Assembly (NCBI RefSeq): GCF_030159855.1
Contig: NZ_BSNG01000001.1
Location: 806,001 to 870,000 of the forward strand
DNA length: 64,000 bases
From: Devosia yakushimensis
GTDB taxonomy: Bacteria; Pseudomonadota; Alphaproteobacteria; Rhizobiales; Devosiaceae
Reading direction: 5' to 3'
Shown here: piece by piece, positions 8,391 to 16,414 of the stretch
Position numbering within the stretch: the stretch's first letter is position 1
Layout of the letters: each line of letters starts with the position of its first letter
Made by a program: the position numbers and the translations under genes
The notes under the pieces: generated by a model
Seen by the model: the letters and a program-made list of their open reading frames with translations, nothing else
What the model was told of the DNA's origin: nothing
Databases searched by the model: none

Positions 8391-9308
8391 ATGTCCCTGC
8401 CTCAAGCTGCGCCTGGCGCGGCAATTTCACCTGCCAGCGAAACCCGCAATGGCGTCTTCGCCGCCCTGGGTGCCTATGTGCTCTGGGGCTTCCTGCCCAT
8501 CCTGTTCGGGCTGCTCAGCGGCGTCGGCTCCGTCATGATCGTGGCCGAGCGAACGCTGTGGTCGCTGGTGCTGATGGCCGTGATCCTGGGTGTCATGGGC
8601 AAGCTGGGCGAGGTCATGGCCCTGTTGACCGATTGGCGCAAGACCGGAACGTTACTGCTCTCGGCCGCCTTGCTGGCCGGCAATTGGCTGCTTTTCGTCT
8701 GGGCGGTCGAGACCGGCCAGGTGCTCGAAATCAGCTTCGGCTATTTCATCAACCCGCTGGTCAATGTCGCCATCGGCATGATTTTCCTAGGCGAGCGGCA
8801 AAACCGGATGCAGGCCATCGCGATCCTCATTGCCGTCATTGCCATAGCCATTCAGGCGGCAGGGCTGGGCGGGGTGCCCCTCGTGGCGCTGGGGCTGGCG
8901 TTTTCGTTCGGCTTTTACGGCTTCATCCGCAAGACTGCCGCGCTTGGCCCCGCTGCGGGCCTCTTCGCCGAAACGCTGATGATCGCGCCTTTCGCGCTGG
9001 CCTATGTGATCTACGATCTCACCAGCAATGGGGTAGGGGCCCATGCCGATCCGCAGACCATGCTATTGCTGATCTTCAGCGGCCCGGCGACGGCCGTGCC
9101 GCTATTGCTCTTTGCCTATGCCATCCGCCGGCTGCGGCTCACCACGATCGGCATGTTCCAGTATCTGGCGCCGTCGCTGCAATTCCTCGTGGCTATCATC
9201 GTGTTCCACGAACATCTCAATGCGGTGCGGCTTTTCAGCTTTGCGCTGATCTGGGTGTCGCTGGCCGTGTTCAGCTATGACAGCTTCCGCAGGCGCGGGC
9301 GCAGCTAG
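8391..9308 (+). CDS. rarD: EamA-family transporter RarD
   Basis: A 305-residue membrane protein with about ten hydrophobic segments. It starts GVFAALGAYVLWGFLPILF and contains AGNWLLFVWAV and FGYFINPLVNVAIGMIFLGER, which are characteristic of RarD, followed by YLAPSLQFLVAIIVFHEHL. The ORF can be extended to 8208, but the ATG at 8391 with GGAG seven bases before it is the better start. RarD proteins belong to the drug/metabolite transporter superfamily; the substrate is not established. The stop codon overlaps the stop of the converging oxyR (shared CTAG). Confidence 0.9.
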   Translation: MSLPQAAPGAAISPASETRNGVFAALGAYVLWGFLPILFGLLSGVGSVMIVAERTLWSLVLMAVILGVMGKLGEVMALLTDWRKTGTLLLSAALLAGNWLLFVWAVETGQVLEISFGYFINPLVNVAIGMIFLGERQNRMQAIAILIAVIAIAIQAAGLGGVPLVALGLAFSFGFYGFIRKTAALGPAAGLFAETLMIAPFALAYVIYDLTSNGVGAHADPQTMLLLIFSGPATAVPLLLFAYAIRRLRLTTIGMFQYLAPSLQFLVAIIVFHEHLNAVRLFSFALIWVSLAVFSYDSFRRRGRS

Positions 9309-10204
9309 CCGGACTTGCGCCTTGTGTGGCGGATGATCGCCGCGATTTCCGCAAAGGTGTCGGCAAAGGGTGTCGCTTCGCGCCACACCAGCGACAGGCG
9401 CCGCCCCGCCCCGGGCGATACCAATTGGTGAATGGCGATCCGCGGGTCGGTCGCCTCCTTGCGCAGTGCAATCTGGGGCAGCAGCGTCACCCCCTGTCCA
9501 TTGGCCACGAATTCCACAATGGTCGATAGCGAGGTCGCCGCGAAGGTGCGGGCGGACGGGTCGCTGTCCAGCCGGCAGGCCGCAATGGTCTGGTCGCGGA
9601 AGCAATGACCCTCGTCGAGCAGCAGAATGCGCTCCGGCGACAGGGTCGATAGCGCCACCGGCTCGGCGGTCTCCTCGTCGCGGCTGGTGGCCAGCACAAA
9701 GGGATCGTCGAACAATTGGGCGCGCGTCAGCTTGGGGCCCTGGTCCGGCGGGTCGGTGCCGATCAGCGCGATATCGAGGCTGCCATCGACCAGTCCGGCG
9801 ATCAGGGCTTCGGTGCGATTCTCGCTCACTGCAAAATCCAGCCCCGGCAGGCCCTTGGTCAGCGCCGGAAAAATCTCGGGCAGCAGATAGGGCGCGACCG
9901 TGGGGATAAGCCCAAAGCGGATCGGCCTTTCGGGGTTACCGGCCTGGCCCATGGCAAAGGCGGCCAGCGCCTCGGCGCCATCCACCACGCGCCGGGCCCG
10001 CTCGATGAATTCGCGCCCGAACGGGGTGGGCCGCACGGCGCGCGTCAGGCGGTCAAAGAGCGGGGTGCCGCAATAATCCTCGATCGCCTGGATCTGCTGG
10101 CTCAGTGCGGGCTGGCTGATATTCGATGCCGTCGCGGCCCGGCCGAAATGGCCGGCTTCGGCCACTGCGATGGCATAGCGCAACTGCTTGAGGGTAAAGC
10201 TCAT
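9305..10204 (-). CDS. oxyR: LysR-type hydrogen peroxide sensor OxyR
   Basis: A 299-residue LysR-type regulator. The N-terminal helix-turn-helix is LKQLRYAIAVAEAGHFGRAA ... QPALSQQIQAIEDYCGTPLF. The effector domain holds the two redox cysteines in the OxyR spacing: Cys201 and Cys210 in GHCFRDQTIAAC, matching C199 and C208 of the E. coli protein. Peroxide converts this pair to a disulfide that activates transcription. It is divergent from katA, and a four-half-site OxyR operator sits immediately in front of its start, so it probably controls katA and itself. Confidence 0.94.
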   Translation of the reverse strand: MSFTLKQLRYAIAVAEAGHFGRAATASNISQPALSQQIQAIEDYCGTPLFDRLTRAVRPTPFGREFIERARRVVDGAEALAAFAMGQAGNPERPIRFGLIPTVAPYLLPEIFPALTKGLPGLDFAVSENRTEALIAGLVDGSLDIALIGTDPPDQGPKLTRAQLFDDPFVLATSRDEETAEPVALSTLSPERILLLDEGHCFRDQTIAACRLDSDPSARTFAATSLSTIVEFVANGQGVTLLPQIALRKEATDPRIAIHQLVSPGAGRRLSLVWREATPFADTFAEIAAIIRHTRRKSG

Positions 10205-10205
10205 G

Positions 10206-10242
10206 ATAGGCTCAGCCTATCACAATAAGAGGATCAATCAAT
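10206..10242. promoter_or_regulatory. OxyR operator between oxyR and katA
   Basis: Four 4-bp half-sites are spaced exactly as in the known OxyR motif (ATAG-N7-CTAT-N7-ATAG-N7-CTAT): ATAG at 10206-10209, CTAT at 10217-10220, AGAG at 10228-10231 and CAAT at 10239-10242. The first two are perfect and the last two differ by one base each. The site begins one base upstream of the oxyR start codon and lies 67-103 bp upstream of the katA start. Confidence 0.82.
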
Positions 10243-10308
10243 TTGCCTAATGGCGGGCGAAGAGGCAAAACGAAGTTAGTTTGGAATTATTCCAGGGAGA
10301 TTGCAGCA

Positions 10309-11808
10309 ATGATCGACAAACCCCGCCTCACAACCAGCGCCGGCGCGCCGGTATCGGACAATCAGAATAGCGAGACGGCCGGGGCCCGCGGCCCGGTTCT
10401 GCTGCAGGACTATCAGCTGCTCGAAAAGCTCGCGCACCAGAATCGCGAGCGCATTCCCGAGCGTGTCGTCCATGCCAAGGGCTGGGGTGCCTATGGAACA
10501 CTGACCATCACCAAGGACCTTTCCCAATACACTATCGCCAAGCTCTTCGGCGCAGTGGGCAAGAAGACCGATCTGCTGATCCGTTTCTCCACCGTCGCCG
10601 GCGAAATGGGCGCGGCCGATGCCGAGCGCGACGTGCGCGGCTTTGCCATCAAGTTCTATACCGATGAAGGCAATTGGGACCTGGTGGGCAACAATACCCC
10701 GGTCTTCTTCGTGCGCGATCCGCTGAAATTCCCCGATTTCATCCATACCCAGAAGCGTCATCCGCGCACCAATATGCGCTCCAAGACCGCCATGTGGGAT
10801 TTCTGGAGCCAGAGCCCGGAATCGCTGCACCAGATCACGACGCTGTTTTCCGATCGCGGCCTGCCGGTCGCCCCGATGTATATGAATGGCTATGGCAGCC
10901 ACACCTATTCGTTCTGGAACGAAAAGGGCGAGCGCTTCTGGGTCAAGTTCCACTTCAAGACCCTGCAGGGCCACAAGCATTACACCAATGCCGAGGCCGA
11001 GAAGATCATCGGCCAGGATCGCGAGAGCTATCAGGCCCATCTTTTCGGTACGATCGACCGCGGCGAATTCCCGCGCTGGCGCCTGGAAGTGCAGATCATG
11101 CCCGAGGCCGATGCGGACAAGACGCCGTACAATCCCTTCGATCTGACCAAGGTCTGGCCGCATGCCGACTATCCGGTGATCGAGGTCGGTGTCGTCGAGC
11201 TCAACCGCAATGCCGACAATTACTTTGCCGAAATCGAACAGGCGGCCTTTTCGCCGTCCAACAAGGTTCCCGGCATCGGCTATTCGCCCGACAAGATGCT
11301 GCAGGCCCGCGTGTTCTCCTATGCCGATGCCCATCGCTACCGGCTGGGCACGCATTATGAATCGATCCCGGTCAACCAGCCCAAGGTTGCCGTGCAGCAC
11401 TATCACCGCGATGGCCAGATGAATGTCTATGGCGGCATCAAAACCGGCAATTCGGACGCCTATTACGAGCCCAACTCCTTTGGCGGGCCGGTAGAAGACA
11501 AGTCGGTCAAGGAGCCACCGCTGCGCATCGTGGGCGATGCCGACCGGTACAACCATCGCGATGGCAATGACGATTACGGCCAGCCGCGGGCGCTGTTCAA
11601 CCTCTTCGACGATGCCCAGAAGGGGCGGCTCTTCGACAATCTCGCCGCCGCAATGGATGGCGTGCCCGACGAGATCATCGAGCGCCAGCTGGCCCATTTC
11701 CATCTGATCGACCCCGCCTATGCCCAGGGCATAAGGGCGGCCCGCGCGGCGCTGGCCGGGCAGGCCAAGGACAGCATTTCCGATCAGGAAAGCGCGGCGG
11801 CCGAATAA
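10309..11808 (+). CDS. katA: Monofunctional heme catalase
   Basis: A 499-residue small-subunit (clade 3-like) catalase that dismutates hydrogen peroxide. Visible motifs are the distal histidine segment RERIPERVVHAKGWGAYG, the distal Asn region GFAIKFYTDEGNWDLVGNNTPVFFVRD, and the proximal heme ligand Tyr in RVFSYADAHRYRLG. The start at 10309 (MIDKPRLTTSAGAPVSDNQN) has CAGGGAGA upstream; the longer frame from 10243 would run into the OxyR site. Regulation by OxyR is indicated by the divergent oxyR gene and the operator. A clear terminator follows the stop. Confidence 0.96.
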   Translation: MIDKPRLTTSAGAPVSDNQNSETAGARGPVLLQDYQLLEKLAHQNRERIPERVVHAKGWGAYGTLTITKDLSQYTIAKLFGAVGKKTDLLIRFSTVAGEMGAADAERDVRGFAIKFYTDEGNWDLVGNNTPVFFVRDPLKFPDFIHTQKRHPRTNMRSKTAMWDFWSQSPESLHQITTLFSDRGLPVAPMYMNGYGSHTYSFWNEKGERFWVKFHFKTLQGHKHYTNAEAEKIIGQDRESYQAHLFGTIDRGEFPRWRLEVQIMPEADADKTPYNPFDLTKVWPHADYPVIEVGVVELNRNADNYFAEIEQAAFSPSNKVPGIGYSPDKMLQARVFSYADAHRYRLGTHYESIPVNQPKVAVQHYHRDGQMNVYGGIKTGNSDAYYEPNSFGGPVEDKSVKEPPLRIVGDADRYNHRDGNDDYGQPRALFNLFDDAQKGRLFDNLAAAMDGVPDEIIERQLAHFHLIDPAYAQGIRAARAALAGQAKDSISDQESAAAE

Positions 11809-11825
11809 GCCGCCACACAGTGAAG

Positions 11826-11852
11826 AAAGGCCGGTCCTTGTGACCGGCCTTT
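11826..11852 (+). terminator. Intrinsic terminator after katA
   Basis: An 11-bp stem (AAAGGCCGGTC, then a 5-base loop, then GACCGGCCTTT) ends in a short T-rich stretch, 17 bp after the katA stop. Confidence 0.8.
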
Positions 11853-11857
11853 GTCTA

Positions 11858-12208
11858 TTAGCTCTTGCAGCGCTTGTAGACGACGGCCGCTACGCCCATG
11901 CCATAGCCTTCGCCATTGTAGAGCAGCTCGTCGCTATCGGGGGCATATTCGAAATTGTCGACATTGCCTTCCTCGCTCCAATGGATGGCGCCATTGCCCG
12001 CGGGGCTGTCGTCGGGGAAGAACTCGACATCGGCGGCGGCCGCCGCGCCCAGGCTCAGTGTATTGCCTTCGATGTGGATGGAATCGTCCGCCTTTTCGCA
12101 GGCGCCGTCAATGGCCCAGTGACCATGTAGGTTGGCGGGAACATCGTCCGCCAGAACCGGGGCGATGCTGAATGCGGCAAATATTGTCGTCAGAGCAATG
12201 ATACGCAT
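11858..12208 (-). CDS. Small secreted protein of unknown function
   Basis: A 116-residue protein with a signal peptide (MRIIALTTIFAAFSIAPVLA, cut before DDVPANL). The mature part of about 96 residues is acidic and has two cysteines (GACEKADD and the C-terminal YKRCKS) that could form one disulfide in the periplasm. The segment HGHWAIDGACEKADDSIHIEG looks like a small lipocalin-like or META-type strand pattern, but I do not recognise a named family. It converges with katA. Confidence 0.7.
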   Translation of the reverse strand: MRIIALTTIFAAFSIAPVLADDVPANLHGHWAIDGACEKADDSIHIEGNTLSLGAAAAADVEFFPDDSPAGNGAIHWSEEGNVDNFEYAPDSDELLYNGEGYGMGVAAVVYKRCKS

Positions 12209-12393
12209 GAAAATCCTCCATTAATGGGGTTCTTGATCCAAGCACCGGCAGCGGTAACGGGCAAGTGACCGCCTGGTATCGTCGTCTCATAAAATTTGAA
12301 TCAAATCCGGCCTGCTCCCTTCAGCCCGTGCAAGAAGGTGGCAGTCCACTTTGCCGCTGATGGGATTTTACGCGGCAGGAGCCGGGGGACTTG

Positions 12394-13518
12394 ATGACCG
12401 AACTTGACCAGGGCCAGCGCGCGTTTTCGAGCTTTCGAGTGCTCAATGGCGAGAACGATCGCGGCGAACGCGAACAGCTCTTCCGCAATATGGCGCAGCT
12501 TTTCAGCTATGTGTCGGACCGCTGCGACGACGAACAGGTCGCCCAATATGATGAAGTGCTGTGCCAGCTCGCAGAACTCGTCGAGGTCGAGGCCCGCATT
12601 CACGTCGCCAAGCTTCTTGCGCCGCTGGAACGCGCGCCGGGTACGGTCGTGGTCAAGCTGGCCAATGACGATATCGAGGTGGCCAAGCCCCTGCTCGAAT
12701 TCTCCAATGTCCTTTCCGATGACGATCTGATCGACATCATCGCCCGGCAGGGTGAACAGCATCGTATCGCCATTGCCGGCCGCAGCAGCGTGGCCGAGCG
12801 TGTCGGCGAGGCCATTGTCGAACATGGCGAAGCCTCTTCGATCACCCGGCTGGTGCGCAATTCCAATGCCGAGTTCGACAAGGCCACGCTGGAAAAGCTG
12901 GTGGCCCGCGCCACTGCCGACGCTGAAATCGCCGCCGATCTGCGCGGCCGCCCCGAGATCGATTGGGGTTCCCTGCGCGGCGAGATCGATAGCGTTGCGA
13001 GCAAAGTGCTCGAGACCCTGGACGAGGACAAGTCGCTCGATCCGGTCGCCGCCGGCAAGGTCAATGCCGTCGTTTACAACCGCATGCGCAACCGCGCCGG
13101 CTTCTCGGCCAATGAGTGGAAAGTGGCCTATAACCAGGTCAAGGCACTCAGCGACCGCAAGCAGCTCGATGACCGTGCACTGGCCCGCTTTGCCCGCTTC
13201 GGCTATGGCCACCACGCCGCCGCCGCATTGACGGTCGTGCTGCGCGTCAGCCCCGAGGTTTTCGTCAAATGGCTGGCCAGCCAGGACTATGTGGCGATCA
13301 CCGTGGCCCTGCGGGCTGCTGGCCTGACGCCGGAATTGTTCGAGGCCATTGTTGCTACCTTGCCCTGGCGCGACCTGCCGTCCCAGGCCGACAAGACCAT
13401 GGTGAGAAGCCGCTTCGAAGCCCTCGAAAAAGACGAAGCCTCCGGCATTTTCGAACTCTGGCGCGCCCACTCCTTCCGCAAGCGCACCGCCGGCGACGAC
13501 CGCGCCAACGTGGCTTAG
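12394..13518 (+). CDS. DUF2336 domain protein
   Basis: A 374-residue, mostly helical acidic protein. It matches the alphaproteobacterial DUF2336 family: N-terminal LFRNMAQLFSYVSDRCDDEQVAQYDEVLCQLAELVEVEARIHVAKLLAPLERAP, then HEAT-like helical repeats (LANDDIEVAKPLLEFSNVLSDDDLIDII; IAGRSSVAERVGEAIVEHG). No signal peptide or catalytic motif is visible. The ATG at 12394 follows GGGGGAC at a good distance; the ORF track form starting at TTG 12391 is less likely. The function is unknown. Nothing is evident in the 185 bp upstream. Confidence 0.82.
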   Translation: MTELDQGQRAFSSFRVLNGENDRGEREQLFRNMAQLFSYVSDRCDDEQVAQYDEVLCQLAELVEVEARIHVAKLLAPLERAPGTVVVKLANDDIEVAKPLLEFSNVLSDDDLIDIIARQGEQHRIAIAGRSSVAERVGEAIVEHGEASSITRLVRNSNAEFDKATLEKLVARATADAEIAADLRGRPEIDWGSLRGEIDSVASKVLETLDEDKSLDPVAAGKVNAVVYNRMRNRAGFSANEWKVAYNQVKALSDRKQLDDRALARFARFGYGHHAAAALTVVLRVSPEVFVKWLASQDYVAITVALRAAGLTPELFEAIVATLPWRDLPSQADKTMVRSRFEALEKDEASGIFELWRAHSFRKRTAGDDRANVA

Positions 13519-13560
13519 GGTTCTAGGGCGCTCTGCACGCGGCGCCCGTGATCCATGGAC

Positions 13561-13971
13561 CTAGGGTGCTACTTGCAAGTCCGTTTGACGAAACTCGTCA
13601 TCCGTCGCAAGCACCGGTACGTCATAATGCTTGGCACAAGCATAGTGCAGGCAATCCGCTAGGTTCAGACCATGGCGGCCCCTGCGAAATCGTGCGGCAG
13701 CATTGATTGAAAGCTGGGTGGCTATAAGTGGTTCCGGCAGGTCTTTGAGGACGATACCGCGCTCCTCCAACACCTCCAGCACGACGACTTCCACCTGCTC
13801 GATGGGCAGGTTCCACTTGTCAGGCCGTGATAGCGCCAACGCCGTTTCCAGAATGACCAAAGCTGAGGTGAATGGCGCTTCGGCCTCGGCAATGGCATTG
13901 CTGACGCGCTCGGCCTCCGGCTCCTCGGAAAGCAACGCGACGAGCGCGGAAGCATCGACGAACAGGGTCAT
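13561..13971 (-). CDS. vapC: PIN-domain ribonuclease toxin, VapC type
   Basis: A 136-residue PIN-domain protein. It starts MTLFVDASALVALLSEEPEAE with the first catalytic Asp, has the Glu in TSALVILETALAL, and Asp residues in GLNLADCLHYACAKHY and LATDDEF, the quartet that binds Mg/Mn in VapC nucleases, which cleave tRNA or rRNA. The ATG at 13971 overlaps the antitoxin stop by four bases (ATGA); the in-frame extension to 13992 lies inside the antitoxin gene. The toxin follows the antitoxin, as usual for vapBC. Confidence 0.9.
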   Translation of the reverse strand: MTLFVDASALVALLSEEPEAERVSNAIAEAEAPFTSALVILETALALSRPDKWNLPIEQVEVVVLEVLEERGIVLKDLPEPLIATQLSINAAARFRRGRHGLNLADCLHYACAKHYDVPVLATDDEFRQTDLQVAP

Positions 13972-14222
13972 TTGCCGTCCCCATCGCCCCACATCTCGTC
14001 ATAGGCCGATTTCGGCAGGGGTCGACGCGCCTCGGCGTCGTTAGAAATACCGTGCTTGGATAGCACCCGCTGCACCGTCTGGCGCGGCGTTTCGTTCGTC
14101 CGTCGCCGGGCAATGGCCTCGCGCATTGCGATAACGATTGCCTCGGTCAAGCCCACGCCTTCGATCTGTGCAAATTTGCGCGTCAGCTCGTCCGCCTGCT
14201 TGTTGTTGACGTTCAATGCCAT
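13968..14222 (-). CDS. vapB: VapB-type antitoxin (PSK/Rv0623-like transcription factor family)
   Basis: An 84-residue protein, MALNVNNKQADELTRKFAQIEGVGLTEAIVIAMREAIARRR, matching the short antitoxins that precede PIN toxins (ribbon-helix-helix-like N-terminus). The tail (RRPLPKSAYDEMWGDGDGK) is the probable toxin-neutralising segment. The start at 14222 has AGGTGG in front; the longer frame to 14255 would overlap the putative operator. It overlaps vapC by four bases. Confidence 0.87.
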   Translation of the reverse strand: MALNVNNKQADELTRKFAQIEGVGLTEAIVIAMREAIARRRTNETPRQTVQRVLSKHGISNDAEARRPLPKSAYDEMWGDGDGK

Positions 14223-14243
14223 GACGCCACCTGATGTATATTT

Positions 14244-14254
14244 TGTATGATACA
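14244..14254. promoter_or_regulatory. Palindromic candidate operator upstream of vapBC
   Basis: A perfect 11-bp palindrome, TGTAT-G-ATACA, lies 22 bp in front of the vapB start in an AT-rich stretch that stands out from the GC-rich surroundings. VapBC complexes normally repress their own promoter through such a site. Its assignment here is an inference. Confidence 0.5.
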
Positions 14255-14340
14255 TATGTAGTCCTATTGCTCTACATAATCAATGCAGAGCCACTTTCAT
14301 ACTCCAACACCATGAGTCACTAGACCACCGCTCCAAAATA

Positions 14341-14362
14341 GATATAAAGACATCTTTATATC
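14341..14362. promoter_or_regulatory. Perfect inverted repeat in front of the ArsR-methyltransferase/metF pair
   Basis: Ten-base arms, GATATAAAGA and TCTTTATATC, are exact reverse complements around CA. The element ends 12 bp before the start codon at 14375. Position and symmetry suit an ArsR-type dimer, so autoregulation by the product of the next gene is likely. Confidence 0.75.
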
Positions 14363-14374
14363 TCGTGAGGTGCG

Positions 14375-15325
14375 ATGGCGGAGCTGGCGACATTGGTGGG
14401 GGTGCTGAAGGCGGCGGGTGAGGGGACCCGGTTGCGCCTGTTGGCATTGCTGGCCGATGGCGACCATTCGGTCAAGGATTTGACGGAAATTCTCCGGCAA
14501 AGCCAGCCCCGTGTCTCACGCCATCTCAAGCTGCTTGCCGATGCCGGGCTGATCGAGCGCAATGCCGAGGGGGCCTGGGCCTATTATGGTCTGGCGCAAT
14601 CGGGTGATGGTTCGGCGCTGGCGCAATGGGTCATCGAGCGTCTCGATGGCGCCGATCCGGAGCGCCGCCGCGATATTGAGCGGCAGGCTGCGGTGCGTGC
14701 CGCCCAGCAGGCGCAGGCGGCCGAGTATTTCGCGAAGGTCGCGGGCAGCTGGGACTTGCTCAAGACGCTGCATGTGCCCGAGGAAGCTATTGAGGCCGCC
14801 ATTGTCGAGGCATTGGCGGGGCGCTCGGTAGGGCTGCTGATCGATCTGGGCACGGGCACTGGCCGCATGCTCGAGCTGCTCGCCGATTTCTACAAGCGCG
14901 GTATCGGCATCGATTCCAGCCGGGAAATGCTGGCCGTGGCCCGCTCGCGCCTTGCCGCCGCCGGCCTTGGTCATGCTCAGGTGCGGTTGGGCGATATTGC
15001 CGATCTCGATACCGCAACCGGTTCGGCCGATGTGATCGTGATCCATCAGGTGCTGCATTATTTCGACGATCCGGGCCGAATGCTGGCGCAGGCGCGGCGC
15101 CTGCTGAAAGCGGGTGGCGAAATGCTGATCGTGGATTTTGCCCCGCATAACCTGGAATTCCTGCGCACCGAGCATGCCCATAGGCGGCTTGGCCTGTCGC
15201 AGGCGCAAATGAGCGGCTGGGCCGCTGCTGCCGGCCTTTCGGTCGAGGCGGTTCGCGAGTTTCCCGGCGAGAATGGTGACAACGGCTTGACGGTCTGCCT
15301 CTGGCGCCTCAGCGACAAGACTTGA
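14375..15325 (+). CDS. ArsR-family regulator fused to a SAM-dependent methyltransferase domain
   Basis: A 316-residue two-domain protein. Residues about 5-80 form an ArsR winged helix (TRLRLLALLADGDHSVKDLTEILRQSQPRVSRHLKLLADAGLIERNAEGAWAYY). Residues about 130-300 form a class I methyltransferase with motif I LLIDLGTGTGRMLELL, then GIGIDSSREMLAVAR and VIVIHQVLHYFDDP. It lies six bases upstream of metF, so the two are co-transcribed. ArsR-methyltransferase regulators beside methionine-cycle genes, such as the SahR group, are known to respond to S-adenosylhomocysteine; assigning this protein to that group is an inference from context. The methyltransferase fold may sense SAM or SAH rather than catalyse. 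No metal-binding cysteines are seen in the ArsR helix. Confidence 0.9.
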   Translation: MAELATLVGVLKAAGEGTRLRLLALLADGDHSVKDLTEILRQSQPRVSRHLKLLADAGLIERNAEGAWAYYGLAQSGDGSALAQWVIERLDGADPERRRDIERQAAVRAAQQAQAAEYFAKVAGSWDLLKTLHVPEEAIEAAIVEALAGRSVGLLIDLGTGTGRMLELLADFYKRGIGIDSSREMLAVARSRLAAAGLGHAQVRLGDIADLDTATGSADVIVIHQVLHYFDDPGRMLAQARRLLKAGGEMLIVDFAPHNLEFLRTEHAHRRLGLSQAQMSGWAAAAGLSVEAVREFPGENGDNGLTVCLWRLSDKT

Positions 15326-15331
15326 ACGGAT

Positions 15332-16234
15332 ATGACGATGATCGACGATAATGCGCGTGCCAGCCGGAAAATCGCAGGGCAGCGCCCGGACCTGCAGCTT
15401 TCCTTCGAATTCTTCCCGCCCAAGACCGATGCCATGGAGGAGCGGTTCTGGGACTCCATCCACAAGCTGGCGCCCCTGCAGCCGCGCTTCGTCTCGGTAA
15501 CCTATGGTGCGGGCGGCTCGACCCGTGAGCGCACCCTGCGCATGGTGTCCTCGGTTAAAAGAGATACCGGTGTCGACGCCGCGGCGCATCTGACCTGTGT
15601 CGGGGCCACGCGTGACGAGGTGGACGCCGTCGTGCGCGGCTATGCCGAAGCCGGTATCAACCGCATCGTGGCGCTGCGCGGCGATCCGCCGGAGGGGGTT
15701 GGCCAGCCCTTCACCCCGCATCCGGAAGGCTACCAGAACGCGGCCGACCTCGTTGCCGGCATCCGTCGCATCGGTGATTTCGACATTTCGGTTGCCGCCT
15801 ATCCCGAAAAGCACCCGCAAAGCGCGGATTGGCAGACCGATATCGACAATCTGAAGCGCAAGCTCGATGCCGGCGCCAGCCGCGCCATCACGCAGATGTT
15901 CTTCTCCAATGCCGACTATCTCCGCTATGTCGAGCGCGCCCGGGCGGCCGGCATTGATGCCCCGATCGTGCCCGGCATCCAGCCGATCCACAGCTTCAAG
16001 CAGATTTCGAACTTCGCATCCCGTTGCGGCGCCTCGATTCCCGATTGGCTGGCCGAGCGTTTTGCCGGGCTCGACGAGGATCCGGAGACCCATGCGCTGG
16101 TCGCTTCGGCCGTCGCGGCGGAGCAGGTTGTCGAGCTGCTTGATGAGGGCGTCACCGAATTTCACATCTATACGATGAACCGCTCGAACCTGGCTTTGGC
16201 GCTGGCGCGCATTCTGGGCCGGCGGCCGGATTAA
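15332..16234 (+). CDS. metF: 5,10-methylenetetrahydrofolate reductase
   Basis: A 300-residue FAD enzyme that reduces methylenetetrahydrofolate to 5-methyltetrahydrofolate for methionine synthesis. Typical segments are LQLSFEFFPPKTDAMEERFW (with the catalytic Glu), FVSVTYGAGGSTRERT, AAHLTCVGATRDEV, RIVALRGDPPEG, AAYPEKHPQS and ITQMFFSNADYLRYVE, followed by PGIQPIH. The start MTM offers two ATGs six bases apart. It is the second gene of a pair with the ArsR-methyltransferase gene and is presumably controlled by the palindrome at 14341. Confidence 0.96.
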   Translation: MTMIDDNARASRKIAGQRPDLQLSFEFFPPKTDAMEERFWDSIHKLAPLQPRFVSVTYGAGGSTRERTLRMVSSVKRDTGVDAAAHLTCVGATRDEVDAVVRGYAEAGINRIVALRGDPPEGVGQPFTPHPEGYQNAADLVAGIRRIGDFDISVAAYPEKHPQSADWQTDIDNLKRKLDAGASRAITQMFFSNADYLRYVERARAAGIDAPIVPGIQPIHSFKQISNFASRCGASIPDWLAERFAGLDEDPETHALVASAVAAEQVVELLDEGVTEFHIYTMNRSNLALALARILGRRPD

Positions 16235-16414
16235 CCTTGCATTTACCATGATCTGGTGCCATCAGGTCGCCGCCCGAGTGTCGGTGGCCTGAAAAAAGCG
16301 TCGTTCAGGTCCCATTCAGCCAGCGGGTAGCAATGAGACGGAGCCGGGCAGTTCCATAAAACCGCCATCAATTCCGGCTCTTTCCCTCTGCGGAGGGCGA
16401 AGCAAATCGGGACG

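Noticed and set aside
10276..11703. 475-residue minus-strand frame opposite katA
   Set aside because: katA is certain from its catalase motifs; the antisense frame has no ribosome site or motif.
15326..15331. SAM riboswitch in front of metF
   Set aside because: Only six bases separate metF from the gene before it, and no aptamer core was recognised upstream of the pair.
14516..16249. 577-residue minus-strand frame opposite the ArsR-methyltransferase and metF genes
   Set aside because: It is antisense to two genes with clear motifs and has none of its own.
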